Assembly: GCA_023375675.1 (NCBI GenBank)
Contig: JALQBC010000036.1
Location: 62,001-126,000 of the forward strand
Direction of reading: 5' to 3'
DNA from: Cytospora piceicola
Lineage: Eukaryota; Ascomycota; Sordariomycetes; Diaporthales; Cytosporaceae
DNA length: 64,000 nucleotides
In this document: one piece after another, positions 57,057-64,000 of the stretch
How positions within the stretch are numbered: the first letter of the stretch is position 1
Layout of the letters: every line of letters begins with the position of its first letter
The notes under the pieces: generated by a model
The model's input: the letters and a program-made list of their open reading frames with translations, nothing else
Told to the model about the DNA's origin: nothing
Databases searched by the model: none
Position numbers and translations under genes: made by a program

Positions 57057-59036
57057 ATGGATGGCCGCAAACATCCCGCGAATTGGAGGCTTTGGCACCC
57101 TAACCAGGGCCTCGTCTTCCAGCAACCCTTGTATCCCACCCTCGATGCCGCTCGATTTTTCACAGAGGCTTCCGCTGTCAAAGAGCTTGGGACCGGCCCG
57201 ACTGGCGCTGAAGAAGAGATCGCTTGCGACGTGTCGAACATCCTGGAGTCGAAAGCGGGGCGTGGCAAGAGTGTATCACGGAAATCGTCCAAAGAGCGTA
57301 GCCTTGGAGGGGCATCTACAGAGACAGCCCGCCTGATATCGACGTACACGACTACCGGGGACACTGAAACGCAAGACGGAGGAATTGGCTTGAACGGCGC
57401 GGGTATGAAGACGCAGGAAGAACCAAACGGTGTGGTTGCCGCGGCAAGTGGCAAAGAAATACCGAGCGGTCCTCCATTCACACCTTTGGACTATCAAATG
57501 CCCGAGGAAGCCTTCCATGCCGCAAGCGCAGCGGCTGAAAACACGCCCGAATCATTCTGGTCGTACACCCTCTACCGTGGACCAGACGGCGAGAAGGACG
57601 GCGAAAATACCGAAACGAGAGTCAAAGTACATTATTGCAAAAGCGCCCACACGGCCGAGAGGGTACTTCAATATTTTCTGGAAGAGAAAGTCATTGGCTT
57701 TGACCTTGAATGGTCTCCTGACGGCTACAAGTACGCGTCACCCCGGAGAAATGTCTCGCTGGTGCAGATCGCAAGCCAAAGCCGCATTGCGCTCTTGCAC
57801 TTGGCCTTGTATCCTTCGAAGGACGAACTGGCGACGCCGACTCTCAGGAAGATCATGGAGAACCCCGACATTACAAAGGTCGGGGTGTGGATCAAAGGCG
57901 ACTGCAATCGACTGAAAAAGTACCTGAAAGTCGAGTCCCGGGGCTTATTTGAGCTGAGCCATTTGTTTAGGCAGGTCAAGTACTCGGCGAACGGTAGGCT
58001 TGACCTGATCAACAAGAAATTCGTATCACTGGCAGACCAAGTCAAGGAGATTCTACGCCTGCCCCTTTTCAAAGGCCAGGGCGTGAGGGCGAGCGAGTGG
58101 TCCCAGGCGTTGTCGATGGATCAGATTGTCTACTCGGCCTCCGATGCCTACGCGGCAGTGCATTTATTTGCTACGCTCAATCACCAACGCGAGCAACTGA
58201 ACCCAACCCCACCGCTCCCCTTTCACGCGGAACTAGATCGGCCCATTCCTCTTGCCGTTGGCATCGGGACCTCAAGCTCAGACGAGGCTAATGCTGCAGA
58301 GCTGGAGAGCGAGACTGTGTCAGAGGCAGAATCAGCGCAATGTGAAGATTCGTCTGTTGAATACCTCAAGGCAGAGGAGGAACGCTTAGAGGCAGTAAGG
58401 GAACGCCTGCGCCTCAAGCTAGCACAGAGTCTCCAAGTGGCAGAGGATGATGGGGAAGTAATCATCAGCAAGCCAACCACCCAGACAAGGACAAAGTCAT
58501 CGGCACCAAAAAAGTCAGTTGCGAAAGCATCGACACCAGCAGAGGGCATGCAAGTTGAAGAGGACGACGAGGAAGCTACCAGCAGCAAGCCAACTACCAA
58601 GCCATCGACACCCAGAAAGTCAGCCGCGAAAGCATCGGAGCCCACGGCACCACCGAAAGACCCCCGGGTTGTAGCTGCGGAAACTTGGCTGGCGGAGTAC
58701 AAAGCCACTCAGCCAAACGGCAAGACCACGGCAGGCGCTGCAGCCATGAGGGCATATTTCATATGGCGTCACAACGCTGATCTGGACCTCGGGAGCATCG
58801 GGGCAATGCTGCGGGAGCCTCCGCTGTTGCCCACCACGGTGAGGGGGTATATTCTGCAGACGGTGAAGCAGGAGAAGCAGCCTTTCGATACGGTACGGTT
58901 AAGGACGGAGGTGCTCGATGAGTTCCCAAAGGATATTGCTCAAAAGGCTTACAAAGGGCTGGTCAAGTTGATGGAGAAAGTCGCTGCTTCGTCCGAAGAG
59001 TCCACTGTGATGGTATATGAGAAAGAAGAGGAGTAG
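57057..59036 (+). CDS. DEDDy 3'-5' exonuclease domain protein (WRN/RNase D-like)
   Basis: A single exon encodes 659 aa. The exonuclease domain spans about residues 190-375 with all catalytic residues: Asp216 and Glu218 in GFDLEWSP, Asp282 in KGDCNRLKKYL, and Tyr359 with Asp363 in IVYSASDAYAA. These define the DEDDy subfamily that includes the Werner exonuclease and RNase D. There is no helicase domain. The N-terminal 140 residues and a Lys/Ser/Thr-rich linker (about 470-545, with imperfect repeats of SKPTT...PKKSVAKAS) look disordered. The C-terminal 115 residues (WLAEYKATQPNGKTTAG, AYFIWRHNADLDLGSI) form a helical domain resembling helix-turn-helix modules in related fungal proteins. A role in DNA repair or RNA trimming is inference. 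Confidence 0.85.
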   Translation: MDGRKHPANWRLWHPNQGLVFQQPLYPTLDAARFFTEASAVKELGTGPTGAEEEIACDVSNILESKAGRGKSVSRKSSKERSLGGASTETARLISTYTTTGDTETQDGGIGLNGAGMKTQEEPNGVVAAASGKEIPSGPPFTPLDYQMPEEAFHAASAAAENTPESFWSYTLYRGPDGEKDGENTETRVKVHYCKSAHTAERVLQYFLEEKVIGFDLEWSPDGYKYASPRRNVSLVQIASQSRIALLHLALYPSKDELATPTLRKIMENPDITKVGVWIKGDCNRLKKYLKVESRGLFELSHLFRQVKYSANGRLDLINKKFVSLADQVKEILRLPLFKGQGVRASEWSQALSMDQIVYSASDAYAAVHLFATLNHQREQLNPTPPLPFHAELDRPIPLAVGIGTSSSDEANAAELESETVSEAESAQCEDSSVEYLKAEEERLEAVRERLRLKLAQSLQVAEDDGEVIISKPTTQTRTKSSAPKKSVAKASTPAEGMQVEEDDEEATSSKPTTKPSTPRKSAAKASEPTAPPKDPRVVAAETWLAEYKATQPNGKTTAGAAAMRAYFIWRHNADLDLGSIGAMLREPPLLPTTVRGYILQTVKQEKQPFDTVRLRTEVLDEFPKDIAQKAYKGLVKLMEKVAASSEESTVMVYEKEEE

Positions 59037-59245
59037 ACGGAAGAAGAACCACGTTGTGAAAGACCGGGTGGACACATGTGGATGCACAATAGACGGCGTT
59101 GTTTACAAGATACCAGGAGGGAGTAATCGCCTTTCCAAGTCTACTCGAATACGGATCCGGATCTCAGTCTATTGGGGTATATTCACTGATCATCTATCAT
59201 CCTCAAAACACAATTTTTTTCCGTTTCCCACTTCCACGCTCATTC

Positions 59246-60830
59246 TCAAGGAGCGATAACATCCCGTCCCCTATTGATCTGCACCCTCTTATCCTCACCA
59301 CCACTCACAATGCCCCAGGTCGGGTCCCAGACCACACTGAACACCTTGCAGCCCTCGCCGGCCAGCGGTCGCTTCTTGCCTCCCTTGCTCTCCCGGTCGA
59401 TCGTATACACCGCCTCGCTGACACCGCCACCGGCGGCGTCCTCCTTGGTCGTGGCAGGCCGCACGCTCCTCAGGTCCCAGATGCGGCACGTGCCGTCATG
59501 TGATGCGGAGACGAGCGAGTGCTCGTTGTCCGGACACCTCGCCAGCGACACGACCTTGTTGACGTGCCCGCGCAGCGTCATGACCGACGTCCGGGCCTGC
59601 GACTCCCGGGGGTCGACCAGCACCACGTTCCGCGACGCGGTCCCGGCCGCCAGGAGCGGGCTCCCCGACGGGCCCGGCAGGGCGCAGAGGGACAGCAGGG
59701 CGCTGGACGACGGTATCGTGCTGACCTTGGTCATGGTGGTCAGGTCGATGGTGTGCAGGTCGTGGTCCAGGCCGGCGCTGTAGGCGACGGTCCGGTCCCG
59801 GGGGTCGAAGACGGCCGCCGAGGCGGGGGCCTTGTGGAAGGGCGCGAGGTGCAGCGCGCCGCGCTGGGGCGCCGAGGCGCCGGCGGTGAGTTTCCTCCGC
59901 TTGCTGAGGTGCGCGCTGCCGGGCAGCAGCTCCGCGGGCGCGGCGGGCGCCGTGGCCTTGGAGGTGCTCCAGAGGCCGATGGAGCCGTCGACGGACGCGG
60001 TGAGGACCCGCCTGGAGGCGCCGTCCACCTCGACCGAGTCGACGCTCGCCTTGTGCCCGTACAGCTCGAGGGTGGGCTTCAGCTCGCCCGAGGAGTGCTC
60101 GTCGTCCTCGGTGTACTTCCAGACCCGCACGGTGCGGTCGAGACCGGCGGAGGCGACCTGTGTGGAGGAGAGGAACTTGGCCGCCTTGATGCTCGCGTTG
60201 TGTCCGCCGTGGCTGCCCGCGACCGAGGTCGCGATAACGTCGCCGGAGGCGTTCCATATCCTCAGGAGGCCGTCGTAGGAAGCGGAGAGTATCCTGTCGT
60301 GTCCGGCCGTGAAGCTCTCGCCGGACCAGTGACCCGCGGCGGAGGTGGAGGAGAGAACGTCGACGGCGCTGACCCAGTCATCGTGCTCGAAAGAGGCCTC
60401 GTACTTGGGGGGGATCAAGCTGCGGACGTATTGGAGGGTGATGTTTGACTCGAAGGAGAGGCCCTGTTCTTGGAGGTAGTCTTCGAGGGTGGTGGTGAGG
60501 AAGGTGCCGTTGATGAGGAAGTCGAAGGGGACGGGTTGGGGGGTGCCGAGCATGGACTCGGAGTTGAGGATGCGAGAGAGGCCGAGACGTCTTACGTCTG
60601 TACTTGTTGTCAGTTATCTGGTCTATATATCCCAAGTGGTTCACTAGATGCGGACCGCAAGTAAAGCGTCAGGATGGGGTTGAGTGGGTGGGTTTGGTCG
60701 TACCGGCAGGGACAAGCAGCTGCCTCTTGGTTTCAGGCAATTGGTAGCCATCCTCGGTTGTGGTGAATGTGACTTTGACCTGAGCCATGTCTGGCTCGAA
60801 GCCTGTTGCTCCTACCATATTTGAATCCAT
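59246..60830 (-). CDS. YTM1: Ribosome biogenesis protein YTM1 (WDR12 homologue)
   Basis: Two exons (60704-60830, 59246-60597; intron 106 nt) encode 492 aa. The N-terminal NLE/ubiquitin-like domain (AQVKVTFTTTED, LPETKRQLLVPADVRRLGLS) spans the splice junction and is followed by LINGTFLTTTLEDYLQEQGL. About seven WD40 repeats follow, for example SASYDGLLRIW, SAGLDRTVRVWK, TASVDGSIGLWS and SASHDGTCRIWDL. Ytm1 with Nop7 and Erb1 forms the PeBoW complex needed for 60S subunit maturation, and is stripped off by the Rea1 ATPase through its ubiquitin-like domain. The gene starts 319 bp from POLD2 in the opposite direction. Confidence 0.95.
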
Positions 60831-61149
60831 TTTGCCGTGCTGTGTTGTGATGCGACAAAAAGTTGAATGTATTGTCTAGTACAGGATCTGCGAAGAGGTT
60901 GTTTGAATCGCAACTGGAAATTTTTCTGAGCCTTGCGAATCAACCCCCCCCCCCCCGGTCGGCTGTCGGGCTAGCCTTACCCCACGCTAAACAGGGCCTG
61001 GGCCAATCAGCCAACACGCGGGTTTCAGGGCCCATTTACGCGCTTAAGCCGTTCCTCTTCAGCGCGACGCGTCTCTGAACTTCATGCTGAGCCCTGAACT
61101 GCCTTCTACACTCGTTTCTCCAGTTTTACAGCGGACCAAAACGGCGAAA
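60831..61149. promoter_or_regulatory. Shared YTM1/POLD2 promoter with MCB-like boxes
   Basis: Within this 319-bp divergent gap are a C13 tract (60944-60956), a CCAAT box (about 61003-61007) and three ACGCG cores: ACGCGG at 61016-61021, ACGCGC at 61038-61043, and a perfect ACGCGT at 61067-61072. ACGCGT is the MluI cell-cycle box bound by MBF at yeast G1/S genes, including DNA polymerase subunits. An ATG at 61084, in frame with POLD2, has a poor context. Confidence 0.5.
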
Positions 61150-62790
61150 ATGGTGACTCTCGAGGAAATTGAATCGAGTTTACTCCAGAGGCCTTCGTAT
61201 GTGGAAACAGAATCATATCTACGGAGTCAATGGCTAATAAAACTGCAGGGGCGATGCGCCGGAGGAGCCCTTCGAACGTCTCCATTCCACCTATAAGCCC
61301 CTCGATACGTTCCAGCTCGAGAAAGGCCGTAGCTACCAGCAACAATATGCCGACACCTACTTCCTGCGCCTCACCAAGATCAGGCCCGCCGTCGAGGAGG
61401 TCGCCGCGGCCGCGTGGGAGGGCACCGTCATTGGCGGGGAGACGGCCAAGAAGGTCGACCGAGTCCTGGATGTGCGCCAGGGCGAGCTGTGCTGGGTCAC
61501 CGGGACTGTATACAGGGACATGCCCCTGAAACCGAATATTCTGGACGACGTGTCCAAGGACCGCTGGATCTCCGCGCCCACGTCCGTCAAGAGGTACTTT
61601 TCGGATGACGAGCGCGATGCTGTGATGCTGGAGGACGACTCGGGCCGGATTCGGCTTACCGGGAATGTGCTGAGCGCATTCATGCTGGTGACGGGGTGCA
61701 TTATCGCCGTGGTGGGTACGGAGAACGCGGAAGGGGACTTCGAGGTTATCGACATGAAGTTTGCGGATCTGCCTCCTCAGCCAGAAAGATGGGCTCTATC
61801 AAAACCGCCAACCGCCAACGGCGCGACCAAGGGAAAGAAGGCGGCCAGGTCCGAAGACATCGAGATGACAGATGCGTCGTCGCCCGGCACAGGCGGCAAG
61901 ATCGCCATCGTGTCGGGCCTCAACTTCTCCGGCACGGACTCCTCCTACGCCCTCGAGCTCAACCTCCTCCTCGACTACCTCCTCGGCGAGGCCCTGGACC
62001 CGCGCGCACAGGCCGAGATCTCTCACATCAGCCGGCTGATCATCGCGGGCAACTCGATAGCCGCCGCGAACCCCCGGACCGGCGAGACGGCCGGGGACAA
62101 GAAGGCCGCGCAGAAGAAGTACGGCTACGACGCCAGCGCCTACAACGCCCAGCCCTCGCAGCAGCTCGACGACTTCCTCTCGGAGCTCCTGCCCAACATC
62201 CCGGTGACCATGCTCCCGGGCGAGCACGACCCGGCCAACGCGAGCTTCCCCCAGCAGCCTGTGCATACAGCCATGTTCCCGCGGTCGAGAGAGTTTGCTC
62301 CTACGCCGGGGTCGAAGGAGCCTGGGTGGTTTGATCCGGTCACGAATCCCTGGGAGGGAGAGCTCGATGGTTGGAGGGTACTCGGCACGGGTGGCCAGAA
62401 CGTAGACGATATCTTCAAGTACATCGACAGTGAGGACCGGGTGGGGATGATGGAGGCCATGTGTCGGTGGCGGTGTAGTGCGCCAACCGCACCAGACACG
62501 CTATGTAAGTCCCTTTTCTGGCGAGTTGGGCCGCACGATGTTGAGCCAGTCTGCTGACAAGACTATCAGGGTGCTATCCCTTCCAAGACGACGATCCGTT
62601 CGTAATGAATGACTGTCCTCACGTCTACTTCGTTGGGTGTCAGCCCGAGTTTGGCACAAAAGTCATACAGGGAACCGATGGACAATCAGTCCGTCTCATT
62701 GCCGTGCCATCGTTCTCCGAATCCAAAGAGATCGTACTGGTCGACTCGGAGACGCTAGAGGTGTCGCTGGTCAAGATCGCGACATCATAG
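61150..62790 (+). CDS. POLD2: DNA polymerase delta subunit 2 (POLD2/Pol31)
   Basis: Three exons (61150-61196, 61249-62504, 62570-62790; introns 52 and 65 nt) encode 507 aa. The spliced N-terminus reads LLQRPSGDAPEEPFERLHST. An OB-fold region follows (YADTYFLRLTKIRP, CWVTGTVYRDMPLKPNIL, RIRLTGNVLSAFMLVTGCII). The inactivated calcineurin-like phosphoesterase domain contains IAIVSGLNFSG, LIIAGNSI, MLPGEHDPANASFPQQPVH and WRCSAPTAPDTLWCYPFQDD. It is the essential B subunit bridging the catalytic and Pol32-type subunits. ATG 61150 (AAAATGG) is preferred over the in-frame 61084 by context. Confidence 0.94.
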
Positions 62791-63175
62791 CGCACTATGC
62801 TTTATTTGTATTTATGGAGAAAATTCGGGCGGACCTGGAAGGAGGGCATCATCTTTTGTAGAGCTGCTTGCCTTTGCATTTGCATTTGATTTTGGCATCG
62901 TGATACCACCAAAGAGGAATATGGGAAGGTCAGACATACACACAAAAGCAATCGGGATCGGATTTTTATTAAAAAGGTGCATTTGCTCATTTACTCGTAT
63001 GCCTTCCTCATGCAGGCTCCATGTCTTATCCTACAGGTACTATCATTCCAGCCATGTTGCACTTCCTGAGTATATGCATCATCTCCGCTTCCGACTTGTA
63101 TAGCGTCTGCTTACCCGTGTAGCAGAAATGGCGAGACTTTACGAGACAATATGGCATACAGCCCCCCTGAAAGTA
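62791..63175. other. Convergent intergenic region, POLD2 / right-edge gene
   Basis: 3' flanks of both genes; nothing else seen. Confidence 0.45.
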
Positions 63176-64000
63176 TCAGGCGTCAGCGTCCTCGTAAATG
63201 TAGTCGTCGTCCTCGTTCAGATTGTCGCCCACTTCTTGATTAGCATAATCAGGCCGACCCCAAGCCGCCTCGAACTGCTCGAACCACTCCTGTTGAACTG
63301 CCAGCTCAGTGCCGTGACAGGCATTGCTGATCTGGGAGCTGAGCTGGTCAAGCCGACTGTTGGCCTTTTCAGCCTGCTCATATCGAATGAGATCACGCGT
63401 CTCCTCCTCACTGAGGCTGAAGCTGCCACCGTCGCGTTGAAGATTTCTTCTTTGGTATACCTCGAGATCGCTCACCTCGGAGCGCTTGTCGATTATGCAA
63501 CGCAAATTCTTGGACGTGTCGGAGTTGGTATTCGGGATGGACAAGTGGATTTGAACAAAACAAGTGTTCAGGGCCTTCAGGCCGGCGTTGACCAGACCGC
63601 CTTTCTCGAACCACCCGGCCATGGAGATAGTGTTGTCCTCCTGAATGCGAGGAGAAATGTTGATGGTCAGCTTTTGAAGACAGACGCCAGTGTCATTCAG
63701 AAAATCAAGCCCCCGAGCCAGCGCATCACCATATTTAGCCTCCGACCTATTCCACTCGACCAGAAGCTCCAAATTGCGGAAGTAACGGGCGTATTTCTCA
63801 ACAGCGATGTCGCGCGAACTGGGTGTATGGACCATCTTATCATCCTTGGTGTCCCTCACCAAGTATTGGAACACATTCTCAGCATAGAGCACCCACACAG
63901 CCTTCTCGAAGATAGGCCTGCTCACCGAGAGGATCGCCGGACACAGCCCCTCCCGCTTCTGGATCCTGGACAGCTGCGACCAGCTGTTCAGGACCTGGAT
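63176..64000 (-). CDS. Uncharacterised fungal protein, C-terminal part
   Basis: The frame is open from the right edge (64000) to TGA at 63176, giving at least 274 C-terminal residues; the start lies outside the window. The visible N-terminal part, CPAILSVSRPIFEKAVWVLY followed by AENVF, resembles the R-x-ILY-x-N-x-F pattern of fungal F-box-associated/2EXR-type proteins. The rest has a helical middle (ARYFRNLELLVEWNRSEAKY), a Glu-rich helix (SLSEEETRDLIRYEQAEKAN) and an acidic tail (NLNEDDDYIYEDADA). No enzyme motif is seen. GTG codons in frame near the edge are internal, not starts. Confidence 0.7.
   Translation of the reverse strand: MQVLNSWSQLSRIQKREGLCPAILSVSRPIFEKAVWVLYAENVFQYLVRDTKDDKMVHTPSSRDIAVEKYARYFRNLELLVEWNRSEAKYGDALARGLDFLNDTGVCLQKLTINISPRIQEDNTISMAGWFEKGGLVNAGLKALNTCFVQIHLSIPNTNSDTSKNLRCIIDKRSEVSDLEVYQRRNLQRDGGSFSLSEEETRDLIRYEQAEKANSRLDQLSSQISNACHGTELAVQQEWFEQFEAAWGRPDYANQEVGDNLNEDDDYIYEDADA

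Noticed and set aside
59519..60448. 309-codon plus-strand frame opposite YTM1
   Set aside because: Gly/Arg/Val-rich shadow of the GC-rich WD40 coding strand.
61084..61149. Upstream in-frame ATG for POLD2
   Set aside because: T at -3; the ATG at 61150 has A at -3 and G at +4. Kept as an alternative only.

Overview
This window is nuclear DNA of a filamentous ascomycete (Pezizomycotina, most likely a GC-rich Sordariomycete). Genes have short GT-AG introns, mostly 49-270 nt, with CTAAY-type branch sites. Two families typical of plant-associated filamentous fungi are present: a cutinase/fatty-acid-type Zn2Cys6 activator and a NIS1-type secreted effector. Both strands are used, there are no operons, and I see no integrase, transposase, CRISPR array or rRNA. 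Species-level placement is not possible from sequence alone. All exon models were hand-built from frame, splice signals and family conservation.

Layout: 1-612 is the 5' part of a membrane-anchored protein that looks like a glycosyltransferase (minus strand). A 5.6-kb gene-poor stretch follows, then a CTF1-beta/FarB-like Zn2Cys6 activator (6264-9173). After 3.1 kb of simple-repeat-rich DNA comes a GAR-domain, Kar9-like cytoskeletal protein (12289-14976). The NIS1-like effector (16411-16918) is followed by a divergent M18 aspartyl aminopeptidase carrying an unusual CxxC/CxxC N-terminal extension (18175-20137), CutC (20940-21755), and a Myb/SANT-like protein with a 24-residue tandem repeat (22277-23643).

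The middle holds GEP4 (PGP phosphatase), ORC2 and SEC59 (dolichol kinase). Next come a Kex2-site, mucin-like, GPI-type surface protein (33849-35606), a FAM32A homologue, a broken or cryptically spliced cysteine-containing surface protein (38545-39372), a small conserved fungal protein and a CobW/ZNG1-like metallochaperone GTPase. An unknown zinc-knuckle protein and the cation-chloride cotransporter VHC1 (45017-49232) close this part.

The right end is dense with core housekeeping genes: an AVT3/AVT4-type vacuolar amino acid transporter, RPB11, LSM5, a DEDDy 3'-5' exonuclease, YTM1 and DNA polymerase delta subunit 2. A partial uncharacterised gene runs off the right edge.

Functional themes: S-phase genes (ORC2, POLD2) with MluI-cell-cycle-box-like promoter motifs; RNA and ribosome production (RPB11, LSM5, YTM1, FAM32A); mitochondrial and ER lipid steps (GEP4, SEC59); metal handling (CutC, ZNG1-like); vacuolar transport (VHC1, AVT). 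Several genes lie in head-to-head pairs sharing short promoters: GEP4/ORC2, small protein/ZNG1-like, LSM5/exonuclease and YTM1/POLD2.

No wholly new system stands out. The best leads are the zinc-ribbon-like extension on the aminopeptidase, the in-phase 72-bp minisatellite, the shared MCB-like motifs at two replication genes, the TACCTAGGTA palindromes, a tRNA-like relic, and the disrupted surface-protein gene.
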